A stretch of 64,000 nt of DNA, from contig NZ_JIAL01000001.1 of NCBI RefSeq assembly GCF_000688455.1, positions 558,001 through 622,000 on the forward strand, written 5' to 3'. Shown in pieces: positions 1-8,481 of the stretch; positions within the stretch are counted from its first letter, which is position 1; each line of letters begins with the position of its first letter. The position numbers and the translations under genes are program-made. A model generated the notes under the pieces. It had not been told where the DNA came from and did not search any database. It worked only from the letters and a program-made list of their open reading frames with translations. This DNA is from Pseudacidobacterium ailaaui (GTDB taxonomy: Bacteria > Acidobacteriota > Terriglobia > Terriglobales > Acidobacteriaceae).

Positions 1-56
1 CTCCGCAACTTCTTCCAAAATGTCCGCCTGCGCGGGACTTGCCAGTTTCGTAGCCA
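1..56 (-). CDS. N-terminal start of a gene cut by the left edge (tentative)
   Basis: A reading frame opens with ATG at 56 on the minus strand and runs out of the window, giving MATKLASPAQADILEEVAE. Only about 18 residues are visible and no clear Shine-Dalgarno sequence precedes the ATG, so the call rests on an uninterrupted frame and a position divergent from the protease gene that starts at 304. Function cannot be inferred. Bases 57-303 between the two starts hold no other gene that I can support. Confidence 0.3.
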
Positions 57-303
57 TAGAATTCGTTTTCCGCACAGCAAAATTCGGCTTCTCCGGAGCA
101 GTCAGGGAAAGCTCCCGGCGAGGACCGGCACGCTGTATCCATCTTCAATTTTCGCAGAATATGCCGGAGGGCGCTAGAATGGCCCCGCTTCTCTCTTTTA
201 AAGAAGAATGGCGGATTGACGACAGACCCCATCCATCGTACAGTGGCTGCACCGATCTGAGGCATCTTGCCGACGCATCAGAGTGCTTCGCCGGAGGCCC
301 GCC

Positions 304-1323
304 ATGGGCTTTGAATTTGAAATGGATTCCCGCCGCCAGCAAGGCCCTGCAGAAGGCCTGGAATATGCCCGCCTGCGGGCAAAAGCTTCCTTTGCCGACA
401 GCAGCATGAGTAAGAGCAGCGGTCCTGATCTGTTGCCCAGGAGCTGGCCTTCTCCGCATGCCCTGGGTCCCACCGGCTTTGCTTTTGAAAAGAACCCGGC
501 ACTGCTTGAAAATCTCTCAGAAATCCAGGTCCGCGCCGTCCTCTGGACCATCGCCATCCAGAATGCCTTTGAATCCGGTGGTTACACCGTAGAGGTCGCC
601 GGCTTCCGCGCCGCCAGCTATGGGTTCTTTGACCCGGAAAGCGAAAAAGACGGCTTCGGTGTCATTGCTTATGTCAGTCCTTCTTTGCACGGACCCAACC
701 GACATGAGTTCGCATGGGTCACAGTCGATGACCAGAGCTTTCCCATCATCCGGCGCGCGGCGGCCTGGAGACTCCATGCTCCCTCGATTCACCCTTCTAT
801 GGGCACCTCCACCTGCTGGGCCAGTTCCCGTCGGCCAGGACTCAGGAGCAAGCCTGCTATTGTCACCGCCAAGCACGTTGTCGGCAACACCACCCCCATC
901 GGCAGCGCTGTCTCCATGACCGCTGGACACGGTACGCTGCTGGACCTGGCTCCGGAAGGCATTGACGCCGCCCTGGTACAGGTTCCCAAAACCCACTGGC
1001 CCAGCTCCACAAATACTCTCCACTGCCAGAAATTTGTCGCCCAGTGGACCGATGTGGATGTGCATACCCCTTCCGGAATCATTTCCACAAAAGTCACCGA
1101 GGTCAGCAGCGGCCGGGGCACGCTCGATCCCAGCGTCCCTCTGCGCATCTTCCTTGCCAATGCCGGCCAGAGTGGCGATTCCGGAGCACTCGTGCTGGAC
1201 AGCAACGGTCAGGGCATCGGTCTCTATATGGGTGAAATCACTACCCCCGCCAATCTTCAGGAGGGCTTCTGCCAGCATCTGGGCCAGGTCGAAGAGGCGA
1301 TGTCCGCCGATCTGTTTCTTTAA
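304..1323 (+). CDS. Trypsin-like serine protease, partner of a Trypco1-like protein
   Basis: A 339-aa protein with no evident signal peptide, so probably cytoplasmic. The C-terminal half carries a chymotrypsin-fold triad in the right order and context: His191 in TAKHVVGN, Asp221 in GIDAALVQV and Ser293 in SGDSGALV, about 100 residues after the Asp. The N-terminal 150 residues resemble nothing I recognise and may be a regulatory or sensor region. ATG 304 is chosen because GGAGG lies 6 bases upstream; a longer frame from 283 has no such site. The next gene begins 19 bases after the stop and encodes a Trypco1-like protein, a domain named for co-occurring with trypsin-like peptidases in predicted NTP-dependent or counter-invader conflict systems. 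The likely role is protease effector or activator, but the target is unknown. Confidence 0.85.
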   Translation: MGFEFEMDSRRQQGPAEGLEYARLRAKASFADSSMSKSSGPDLLPRSWPSPHALGPTGFAFEKNPALLENLSEIQVRAVLWTIAIQNAFESGGYTVEVAGFRAASYGFFDPESEKDGFGVIAYVSPSLHGPNRHEFAWVTVDDQSFPIIRRAAAWRLHAPSIHPSMGTSTCWASSRRPGLRSKPAIVTAKHVVGNTTPIGSAVSMTAGHGTLLDLAPEGIDAALVQVPKTHWPSSTNTLHCQKFVAQWTDVDVHTPSGIISTKVTEVSSGRGTLDPSVPLRIFLANAGQSGDSGALVLDSNGQGIGLYMGEITTPANLQEGFCQHLGQVEEAMSADLFL

Positions 1324-1342
1324 CGCAAAGGAGTGCGAAAAC

Positions 1343-1702
1343 ATGCCGCAGAAAAAGAACGCGTCCGCAAAGTCAGCAGCCACTGCCGATCCCGGGGATC
1401 CCGGCATCGTCCTGTTTCAGGGCCCTGCTCCAGTCGCCAGGCCGGGGACCGTCCAGCTGCATTCTTTCGGAAGTGTAATGGACAAAGTCTTTGGCCGGAC
1501 CGTACAGGATGTCAAGGCCGATTTCGATAAGGTGTCCGCTCAACTGGATGCCATTCTGGCGGGCGCATTTGCCAAAGTCACATCGGGCATGAAGATGGAC
1601 GAGGTGGAGATCTCTCTCGGGTTCACGGGGGAAGGAAAGCTCGCCTTCATTGCGCAGGCAGGCGTAGAAGCGAGCGTAAAGGTGACCTTCAGACGTGCCT
1701 AA
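1343..1702 (+). CDS. Trypco1-like (trypsin-co-occurring domain) protein
   Basis: A 119-aa protein with AAGGAG a few bases before ATG 1343, tightly downstream of the trypsin-like protease. The C-terminal 80 residues follow the Trypco1 pattern as I remember it: an initial strand, an amphipathic helix (VQDVKADFDKVSAQL), then VEISLGFTGEGK and a final alternating strand segment IAQAGVEASVKVTF. The family is small, non-enzymatic and found next to trypsin-like peptidases and other effector-associated domains; it is thought to mediate assembly or to hold the protease in check. No catalytic residues are visible. The first 35 residues are Ala/Pro-rich and probably disordered. Its stop overlaps by 4 bases with the convergent HAD gene. 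The assignment is from pattern memory, not a search. Confidence 0.7.
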   Translation: MPQKKNASAKSAATADPGDPGIVLFQGPAPVARPGTVQLHSFGSVMDKVFGRTVQDVKADFDKVSAQLDAILAGAFAKVTSGMKMDEVEISLGFTGEGKLAFIAQAGVEASVKVTFRRA

Positions 1703-2412
1703 AAGTGCCGCCCCATCTCTGTGAAGCTCTCAAGCTCCAGCAGATGCTGGCCATTCTGTGCGGGCTCTACCGCTTCGTGTTCCAGCATCCAAGTATGCGG
1801 ATGGGGAATAAACACGGCATGGAGGCCCGCAGCCAGGGCAGGATTAATGTCTGACTTGGGGCTGTTACCAACCATCCATGTTGACCGATGGTCCAGGTCA
1901 TACTTTTTGCGCACAAAACGGTATGCGTCCGGGTCCTTCTCCTTCGGCACCTCGACTGCAACAAAATAGGCTGCGAGTCCGGAGCGCATCAGCTTGTCCT
2001 TCTGCTCAAACTCATTCCCTTTGGTCATCAGAATGAGCCGGTGTCTTGACGCCAAAGAAGGCAGCACATCTGCTACCCCGGGCAGAAGCTGGATCTCATA
2101 CCGGCTGATCGATTGTGCAAAGCCAACGATCCGCTCATGCTTTTCCGCTGGAATCGGAGAGCTGCTCAGACGCTCAAAGCACACAATCAGGGAATGCTGA
2201 AAGCTGGCCAGGCCATAGCCCCGCTCCCTGACCGTCTCCCGCTCCACGTCATTCAGAAACGAGCGCACCTCTTCGGCAGAATAACATTCATGGTTTAAGT
2301 AGGAGATGAAGTCTGCGATGGCACGCTCAAAGTAGATATTGTTCTCCCACAGCGTGTCATCGGCATCCAGCAGCAGTGTCTGGCCGGGAGCAATCGTCGA
2401 AGAAAAAGCCAC
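1699..2412 (-). CDS. HAD-superfamily hydrolase
   Basis: A 237-aa cytosolic haloacid-dehalogenase-fold phosphatase. Motif I is LLLDADDTLW with Asp16 (nucleophile) and Asp18; a mobile alpha-helical cap follows; motif II is the Thr in LILMTKGNE; motif III is the Lys in VPKEKDPD; motif IV is the acidic pair of WMVGNSPKSDI. All four motifs are intact, so the protein should be an active phosphohydrolase. The exact substrate (for example phosphoglycolate or a nucleotide) cannot be read from the sequence. It is convergent with the Trypco1-like gene and divergent from the secreted papain-like-fold gene at 2593, so it is probably monocistronic. Confidence 0.85.
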   Translation of the reverse strand: MAFSSTIAPGQTLLLDADDTLWENNIYFERAIADFISYLNHECYSAEEVRSFLNDVERETVRERGYGLASFQHSLIVCFERLSSSPIPAEKHERIVGFAQSISRYEIQLLPGVADVLPSLASRHRLILMTKGNEFEQKDKLMRSGLAAYFVAVEVPKEKDPDAYRFVRKKYDLDHRSTWMVGNSPKSDINPALAAGLHAVFIPHPHTWMLEHEAVEPAQNGQHLLELESFTEMGRHF

Positions 2413-2592
2413 TCCTTCAGATTAGCAAAGCCTGGACGTGCCCGCTGGCTGCCCTCCAGCCAGGGTTGCCTGGATTTGTGTCTGTTTTTTTCAAAAGGTG
2501 CGCCATCTTTTTCCGTAAATTGGGGTTCCTATCATTCAGGATTACTTTGCAATTTTTTCAAAACATCTTCGGGGAGGAGATATTTTCGGCCG

Positions 2593-3615
2593 ATGAAGCT
2601 GAGACGCACCATCCTGAATACGATATGCGCCTCTTTTCTGATTTTTATCGGGGGCCTGCGCGCCCACGCGGATGCGGCCCTGCTTCTGGAAGAGCCCTTC
2701 GGCGAATTTGGCAACATGAACCCGACTGGACATGCGGCCATCTATCTGGACCACGTCTGCGCGGCCTCCCTGACGCAGCTCCGTCTCTGCGCCCCCGGTG
2801 AACCCGGCGTGGTCATCAGTCGCTATCACAAAATCGGCGGATACGATTGGCTTGCGGTCCCTTTGATTCCATACCTGTACGCCGTGGATGATCCGGAGGA
2901 GGTGCCGGAGACCATCACGCCACAGCAGGAGGCACGCCTGCGCAATCTGTATCGTCGCCAGCACCTTCTCAGCGTTGCGCCCGACGACCCCAGGCATGAG
3001 TTTCCTGGCGGAGAGTGGATCCAGCTTATCGGCGCCTCCTATGACCGAAAAATCTTCGGCTATCAGATTGAAACCTCCCGCGCGCAAGACGAGCGATTCA
3101 TCGCCGCCTTCAATGCCCGCCCCAACCGCAGCCACTTCAATCTGTTTTTTAACAATTGCGCAAATTTTGCGGAAGCCGTCTTCAATTTTTACTACCCTCA
3201 TTCCATCCATAGAAATTTCATCGCGGACACTGGTCTGATGACCCCCAAACAGGCTGCACGGAGCCTGGTGGCTTACAGCAAGCGCCACCCTGACCTGAAG
3301 TTCACTGCTTTTGTCATCCCGCAGGTAAAAGGGACCACCCATCGCAGCGATTCCGTGGATGGGGTCCTTGAATCGCTGGTCAAATCCAAAAAGTACGTGG
3401 TGCCCATTGTCGCCTTTCACCCTCTCGTTGCAGGGGGGCTTCTGGCGGCTTATCTCACCGATGGCAGGTTCCATCCCGGCGCAGACGCCAGACTCTTTGA
3501 CCCCGCGCAGGAGTTTGCGCAGAACAGGGCCCCCGCGCCCCCCATCGCCGGATCTGGGACCTCAGAAGCAGCAAAAGTGCAGCAGGAACGCGCGATTGGC
3601 GGCGGTACAAAGTAG
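2593..3615 (+). CDS. Secreted protein with permuted papain-like (NlpC/LRAT-type) core
   Basis: A 340-aa protein. The start at 2593 is supported by GGGGAGGAGA upstream and by an immediate signal peptide (MKLRR, then a hydrophobic stretch ending at AHA), so it is exported. The mature part has a His in GHAAIYLDHVC (His47) followed about 140 residues later by an Asn-Cys pair in FFNNCANFAE (Cys189). This His-before-Cys order is that of permuted papain-fold enzymes such as LRAT, YiiX and some NlpC/P60 relatives. A hydrophobic segment near residues 275-290 could be a second membrane contact. Likely activities are amidase or acyltransferase on peptidoglycan or lipid, but no substrate evidence exists. 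It stands alone between the HAD gene and kynA. Confidence 0.6.
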   Translation: MKLRRTILNTICASFLIFIGGLRAHADAALLLEEPFGEFGNMNPTGHAAIYLDHVCAASLTQLRLCAPGEPGVVISRYHKIGGYDWLAVPLIPYLYAVDDPEEVPETITPQQEARLRNLYRRQHLLSVAPDDPRHEFPGGEWIQLIGASYDRKIFGYQIETSRAQDERFIAAFNARPNRSHFNLFFNNCANFAEAVFNFYYPHSIHRNFIADTGLMTPKQAARSLVAYSKRHPDLKFTAFVIPQVKGTTHRSDSVDGVLESLVKSKKYVVPIVAFHPLVAGGLLAAYLTDGRFHPGADARLFDPAQEFAQNRAPAPPIAGSGTSEAAKVQQERAIGGGTK

Positions 3616-3783
3616 CCCGGGCCAGTTCCTCCTGGAAGTTCGGCCCGTCCGGCAATTTGAAAATTTGTAACTGAAGTATTGACAAATGCTGCTTCAGACG
3701 AGCATCCTGTTGCGTTTTGTTGGTTTTCTTGTGTTTGTATGCCTCCCTGGCCTGGCAGACAATGTTCTGTCAGGCTATTTTTT

Positions 3784-4644
3784 ATGTCCACTGCTGAACA
3801 AAACCAGAGACCCCTTGAAGCCGGTATCGTCACCGATTTCCGCGACCGCATGAACTATGCGGGCTATCTGTGCCTGGACGCCCTGCTCGCGCAGCAGCGT
3901 CCCTTGTCCAACCCGCCCCATCATGACGAAATGCTGTTTATTATCCAGCATCAGGTGTCTGAGCTGTGGATCAAACAGCTGATCCATGAGCTGACCGCAG
4001 CCATCCGCTTCGTTCAGCAGGACCAGCTCGATCCCTGCTTCAAAATCCTGTCCCGGGTCAAGCTCATCCAGATGCAGCTCTTTGACCAGTGGGCCGTGCT
4101 GGAGACCCTCACCCCCTCCGAGTACATGGAGTTTCGCAGCGTCCTCGGCCATGCCTCCGGATTTCAGTCCTTCCAGTACCGAAAACTCGAATTTCTGCTT
4201 GGAAACAAAAACAAGGATGCGGTCCGTGTGTTTTCCCATGCGCCAGAGATCTATCAGGACCTCGAAAAGACCTTGTATTCTCCCAGCCTCTACGATGAGT
4301 TTCTGTGTCATCTCAGGAGACGCGGCCTGGATGTTCCCGATGCCTGCGTGCAACGTGACTGGTCCGGACCCTATCAAAAGAACGAGCAGTTGGTCGAGGT
4401 CTTTCGGCTGATCTATGAGCGTCCCCGGGACTACTGGGACGCCTATGAAATGTGCGAAAAGCTGGTCGATGTCGAAGAATACTTCCAGCTCTGGCGCTTC
4501 CGCCACATGAAGACTGTAGAGCGCATCATCGGCTTCCGCCCAGGCACCGGCGGTTCTTCCGGTGTGGGATTCTTAAAGCAGGCCCTGGAGCTTACCTTCT
4601 TTCCGGAGCTCTTCGCCGTCCGCACATGGTTAAAACAGAAATGA
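3784..4644 (+). CDS. kynA: Tryptophan 2,3-dioxygenase
   Basis: A 286-aa haem enzyme that opens the indole ring of L-tryptophan to N-formylkynurenine, the first step of the kynurenine pathway. Hallmarks are PPHHDEMLF (His46/His47, substrate-side histidine), the helical segment around QHQVSELWIKQ, and FRHMKTVERIIG, whose His241 is the expected proximal haem ligand. The Gly/Ser-rich PGTGGSSGVGFLK near the C-terminus is the substrate loop. Length matches bacterial TDOs. A longer frame begins at 3679, but the conserved part begins after 3784. It overlaps kynU by 4 bases (ATGA), so the two are translationally coupled. No kynurenine formamidase gene is visible in the window. Confidence 0.95.
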   Translation: MSTAEQNQRPLEAGIVTDFRDRMNYAGYLCLDALLAQQRPLSNPPHHDEMLFIIQHQVSELWIKQLIHELTAAIRFVQQDQLDPCFKILSRVKLIQMQLFDQWAVLETLTPSEYMEFRSVLGHASGFQSFQYRKLEFLLGNKNKDAVRVFSHAPEIYQDLEKTLYSPSLYDEFLCHLRRRGLDVPDACVQRDWSGPYQKNEQLVEVFRLIYERPRDYWDAYEMCEKLVDVEEYFQLWRFRHMKTVERIIGFRPGTGGSSGVGFLKQALELTFFPELFAVRTWLKQK

Positions 4645-5837
4645 ACCCGACGATCCATGCGGCCGTTTCGCAGCTTGGCCCCGGACCTCTTACCGAAGAG
4701 GCCGTCCAGCGGCACCTGGCCCCTCTTTTTTCGCGCGTGCTCTCAGGCGATCGGATCTACCTTGCCAACCATTCTCTGGGCAGGCCCCTGGACACGATGG
4801 CCGATGATGTGCGCGAAGCCATCACGCTTTGGGAAACGAAACTCGGCGATGCCTGGGACGAGTGGCTGGCCGAGCGCGAGGCCTTCCGCGCCCGCATTGC
4901 TGGGCTGCTGAAAGCACCCCGCACAGATTGCATTGTGCCGAAGACCTCCGCCGGACAGGGACTGCGTGCCGTGCTCAACGCCCTGCCCGGCAGGCCCCGT
5001 GTCCTCAGCACGCGCGGGGAATTTGATTCGATTGACCTCATCCTCAAGCAATACGCCTCGCTGGGGCGCATCGCGCTGAGCTGGGCAGAGCCGGATGCAG
5101 AAGGACACTTTTCTGCGGAGAAAATTGCCAGCCATCTCCGCGGCCAGATTGATCTCGTGGTCGTCTCTCAGGTCATGTTTGAGACCAGCCAGGTGGTCGG
5201 TCCTCTCGACCAGCTGGCCGATGCCTGTCACGCCACAGGCGCCCAACTGCTCGTCGACGCTTATCATGCCATCGGCGTCTTGCCTGTGGACGTATCTGCC
5301 ATGCACGTCGATTTCATGATCGGGGGCAGTTACAAATATCTGCGCGGCGGGCCGGGAGCGGCCTTCCTTTATCTTTCCCCGCGTGCCCTCGATGGGTCCC
5401 TGCGTCCGCTCGACACGGGATGGTTCGCGCGGGAGGACTTTTTTGCCTTTCAGCGCAGCGAGACTCCCCTCTTAAAACCAGGAGGAGATGCTTTTCTTGA
5501 GGCCACCCCACCGGTGCTGTCCTGGTATCAGGCACGCAGCGGCCAGCAGTTCACTCTTGCTGTGGGTGTCGAGCGGTTACGCGAATACGGTCTGCGCCAG
5601 CTCCAGCGATTTCGACAATATCTTGCCGATTTTGGCATCCACTCCACCGGCGGCGGACACAGCCATGGCGCCTTTCTCACCGTACGTCATCCACAAGCTG
5701 ATCGACTCGCCGTCCAACTCAAAGAACGCAACATCATCACGGATGCCCGCGGCAGTCATCTTCGTCTCTGCCCTGATTGCCTCACACGGGACGAGGAGAT
5801 GCGTGCCGCAGCAGCAGCCCTGGCAGAAATCCTCTGA
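4641..5837 (+). CDS. kynU: Kynureninase-type PLP enzyme
   Basis: A 398-aa class V aminotransferase-fold protein that would cleave kynurenine to anthranilate and alanine. Seen in the sequence: IYLANHSLGRP near the start (the YLxxNSLG feature of kynureninases), VDAYHAIGVLPVD in the cofactor pocket, and GGSYKYLRGGPG with Lys232 as the Schiff-base lysine. The ATG at 4641 overlaps the kynA stop; an alternative in-frame ATG lies at 4626. The context, coupled to kynA, makes kynureninase far more likely than a cysteine desulfurase. It is convergent with kdpC, 9 bases apart, with no obvious terminator between. Confidence 0.88.
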   Translation: MNPTIHAAVSQLGPGPLTEEAVQRHLAPLFSRVLSGDRIYLANHSLGRPLDTMADDVREAITLWETKLGDAWDEWLAEREAFRARIAGLLKAPRTDCIVPKTSAGQGLRAVLNALPGRPRVLSTRGEFDSIDLILKQYASLGRIALSWAEPDAEGHFSAEKIASHLRGQIDLVVVSQVMFETSQVVGPLDQLADACHATGAQLLVDAYHAIGVLPVDVSAMHVDFMIGGSYKYLRGGPGAAFLYLSPRALDGSLRPLDTGWFAREDFFAFQRSETPLLKPGGDAFLEATPPVLSWYQARSGQQFTLAVGVERLREYGLRQLQRFRQYLADFGIHSTGGGHSHGAFLTVRHPQADRLAVQLKERNIITDARGSHLRLCPDCLTRDEEMRAAAAALAEIL

Positions 5838-5846
5838 TCTGGTCCG

Positions 5847-6425
5847 TTACGGCTGCCGTTGCTTTTGCCATGCATCCAGCGCCAGATTCAGCTCTAGAAC
5901 ATGGACGCGCGGCTCTCCCAGGATTCCAAACTGCGGCGCTTCGATATGCTCCATGACCAGACGGCGCACCGCTCCCTCATCCATCCCACGCGCCTGCGCG
6001 ACCCGATGCACCTGGTAGAGCGCGGCAGCCGGACTGATATCAGGATCGAGACCGGAACCAGAGGCCGTCACCAGGTCGACTGGCACCGGCCGGCCTCCAG
6101 ATTCCTGCTGGTATTTCGCAGCATCCTGCTCAATGCGAGTAACCAGCTTCTGGCTTGATGGAGCCAGGTTAGACCCGCCGGATGCACTGGCGTCGTAGCC
6201 ATTGCCCGCCGCTGATGGTCGGCCGTGGAAGTATCTCTCGCTCGTAAAGTTCTGCCCGATAAGGCGCGACCCCAGGACCTGACCGTCGTGCACAATCAAC
6301 TGTCCATCGGCCTGGTACGGAAAGACCAGATGTGCAAATGCAGTCATGGCGAGCGGATAAGCGATCCCCAGGATGATAGTGGTCACCAACGTAAAGCGGA
6401 CCGAGATGACAAGCGCCTGTTTCAT
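5847..6425 (-). CDS. kdpC: Potassium-transporting ATPase KdpC subunit
   Basis: A 192-aa protein with one N-terminal membrane span (VTTIILGIAYPLAMTAF) and a periplasm-facing body. The signatures are GSRLIGQNFT, YFHGRPSAAG, SGSNLAPSS-like (ASGGSNLAPSS) and SGLDPDISPAAA, which is the KdpC family core. KdpC stabilises the KdpFABC complex and raises ATP or K+ affinity. It is the last gene of the kdp operon, 9 bases after kdpB. Length is normal for the family. Confidence 0.97.
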   Translation of the reverse strand: MKQALVISVRFTLVTTIILGIAYPLAMTAFAHLVFPYQADGQLIVHDGQVLGSRLIGQNFTSERYFHGRPSAAGNGYDASASGGSNLAPSSQKLVTRIEQDAAKYQQESGGRPVPVDLVTASGSGLDPDISPAAALYQVHRVAQARGMDEGAVRRLVMEHIEAPQFGILGEPRVHVLELNLALDAWQKQRQP

Positions 6426-6434
6426 TCCTTCTCC

Positions 6435-8468
6435 TCACACCAGATGAAGCCCGTTTAGCACGACATCAATCAGCTTGATCCCGAAAAAAGGCACAAGGAT
6501 TCCGCCAACGCCATAGATCAGCAGATTGCGCCGCAGCAGTATTTGCGCCGGTTTTGGCTCATATTTCACCCCGCGCAGCGCCAGCGGAATCAGCGCAATG
6601 ATGATTACCGCATTGAAGATGACAGCAGAAAGGATGGCCGAATGCGGGGTCTTCAGATGCATGATGTTCAGCGCATTCAGCACAGGAAATACACCTGCGA
6701 ACATCGCCGGAATGATGGCGAAGTATTTCGCAACATCATTGGCGATGGAAAATGTGGTCAGGGCGCCACGCGTCATCAGCAGTTGTTTGCCAATCTCCAC
6801 AATCTCAATCAGCTTGGTTGGATTCGAATCCAGGTCCACCATATTGCCGGCCTCTTTTGCTGCCTGCGTTCCTGTATTCATGGCCACGCCCACATCAGCC
6901 TGGGCCAGGGCCGGCGCGTCGTTGGTCCCATCACCCGTCATGGCGACAAGTTTTCCTTTCGCCTGCTCACGCTTGATCAGCGCCATCTTGTCTTCCGGCC
7001 TGGCCTCGGCCAGAAAATCATCGACTCCCGCCTCCCGTGCAATCACTGCCGCCGTCAGCGGATTGTCGCCCGTAATCATAATGGTGCGGATACCCATCGC
7101 GCGCAGCCGCGCCAGCCGCTCGCGCAGGCCGCCTTTCACAATGTCCTTGAGATACACCACGCCCAGCGCCACATCGTTTTCTGCAACCACAAGCGGGGTC
7201 CCGCCCAGGCGCGCAATCTCCTCCACCTTGTCGCTCACCTTGCGCGGCAGTGACGCCCCTTGCTGCTCCAGAAAACGGGCAATCGCGTCAGCCGACCCCT
7301 TCCGGATTTTTGTACCGGGAAGGTCGACGCCAGACATGCGCGTCTGCGCCGTGAACGGAACAAACTGGGCCTGCATTCCGCTCACATCGCGCCCGCGCAG
7401 ATTGTATTTTTCCTTGGCCAGCACAACAATCGAGCGCCCCTCCGGCGTCTCGTCTGCCAGCGAAGCCAGCTGCGCCGCGTCGGCCAGCCGCTCGGTGCTG
7501 ATTCCCGGCGCGGGACAGAACTCGGCCGCCTGACGGTTGCCCAGGGTGATCGTACCTGTCTTGTCCAAAAGCAGCGTGTTTACGTCGCCTGCTGCCTCCA
7601 CTGCACGTCCTGACATGGCCAGCACGTTGTACTGCACCAGGCGGTCCATCCCTGCGATGCCGATGGCCGAGAGCAGCCCTCCAATCGTCGTCGGAATCAG
7701 ACAAACCAAAAGAGAAACCAGCACAAAGACCGTCTGCGGCGCATGAGAGTAAATCGCAAATGGCTGTAGCGTCGCAACAGCCAGCAGAAAGACAATCGTC
7801 AGTCCGGAAAGCAAAATGCTCAGCGCAATCTCATTGGGGGTCTTCTGCCGCTGTGCACCCTCCACCAGCGCAATCATACGGTCCAGAAATGTCTCGCCAG
7901 GGTTGGATGTAATGCGCACTTTGATCCAGTCAGACAGGACTCGCGTCCCGCCCGTGACCGCCGAGCGGTCTCCGCCCGCCTCGCGGATCACCGGCGCCGA
8001 CTCTCCGGTGATGGCCGACTCGTCCACGGAGGCCACACCTTCGATGACCTCTCCATCGCCTGCAATGAACTGTCCGGCTTCTACCCGGATCACATCTCCG
8101 GCGCGGAGCTGCGAGCTGTTGACCGCTTCCACAGTGCCGTCTTTCTTCAACCGGTAGGCGATCGTTTCCCCCTTGGCTTTGCGCAGCGTCTCGGCCTGTG
8201 CCTTGCCGCGGCCTTCCGCCATTGCTTCTGCAAAGTTTGCAAATAGCACGGTGAACCAGAGCCAGAGAGTAATTTGCAGATCAAAACCGAAGCCAGCACG
8301 GTGCTGGACAATGTCTTGTATCAGCAGCCCTGTCGTGACAATGCTGCCAATCTCCACAACGAACATCACCGGGTTCTTCACCATGACCCGCGGGTCCAGC
8401 TTGGTGAACGCACCAGCAATGGCCTCACGAAGAATTTCCGGGTTCCAGAGATTTTGCCTTTTCGCCAT
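6435..8468 (-). CDS. kdpB: Potassium-transporting ATPase KdpB subunit (P-type ATPase)
   Basis: A 677-aa P-type ATPase that energises K+ uptake by KdpFABC in the inner membrane. Motifs are the actuator loop TGES (ITGESAPV), phosphorylation site [12 protein letters not shown] (Asp302), nucleotide-domain KGS near KIRKGSADA, and the hinge motif [13 protein letters not shown]. Residues 30-80 and 220-280 form membrane hairpins and the last 120 residues form the C-terminal spans. The start is placed at 8468 (MAKRQNLW), 13 bases after kdpA; the longer frame from 8519 would run into kdpA without a family match. Confidence 0.98.
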   Translation of the reverse strand: MAKRQNLWNPEILREAIAGAFTKLDPRVMVKNPVMFVVEIGSIVTTGLLIQDIVQHRAGFGFDLQITLWLWFTVLFANFAEAMAEGRGKAQAETLRKAKGETIAYRLKKDGTVEAVNSSQLRAGDVIRVEAGQFIAGDGEVIEGVASVDESAITGESAPVIREAGGDRSAVTGGTRVLSDWIKVRITSNPGETFLDRMIALVEGAQRQKTPNEIALSILLSGLTIVFLLAVATLQPFAIYSHAPQTVFVLVSLLVCLIPTTIGGLLSAIGIAGMDRLVQYNVLAMSGRAVEAAGDVNTLLLDKTGTITLGNRQAAEFCPAPGISTERLADAAQLASLADETPEGRSIVVLAKEKYNLRGRDVSGMQAQFVPFTAQTRMSGVDLPGTKIRKGSADAIARFLEQQGASLPRKVSDKVEEIARLGGTPLVVAENDVALGVVYLKDIVKGGLRERLARLRAMGIRTIMITGDNPLTAAVIAREAGVDDFLAEARPEDKMALIKREQAKGKLVAMTGDGTNDAPALAQADVGVAMNTGTQAAKEAGNMVDLDSNPTKLIEIVEIGKQLLMTRGALTTFSIANDVAKYFAIIPAMFAGVFPVLNALNIMHLKTPHSAILSAVIFNAVIIIALIPLALRGVKYEPKPAQILLRRNLLIYGVGGILVPFFGIKLIDVVLNGLHLV

Positions 8469-8481
8469 GTCTGTTCTCCAT

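Noticed and set aside
517-1407. Long minus-strand open frame opposite the protease
   Set aside because: It is the antisense shadow of the plus-strand protease gene, which has the catalytic triad and a ribosome site; its translation shows no recognisable domain.
2542-3474. 310-aa minus-strand frame opposite the papain-like-fold gene
   Set aside because: Codon-bias shadow; no motif, and it overlaps a gene with signal peptide and active-site residues.
3740-3780. Imperfect inverted repeat GCCTGgcaGACA / TGTCAGGC before kynA
   Set aside because: Could be an operator, but the dyad is imperfect and there is no adjacent regulator gene to support it.
6526-7533. 335-aa plus-strand frame within kdpB
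   Set aside because: Antisense to a P-type ATPase with all motifs; translation is low-complexity Ser/Ala/Arg-rich.
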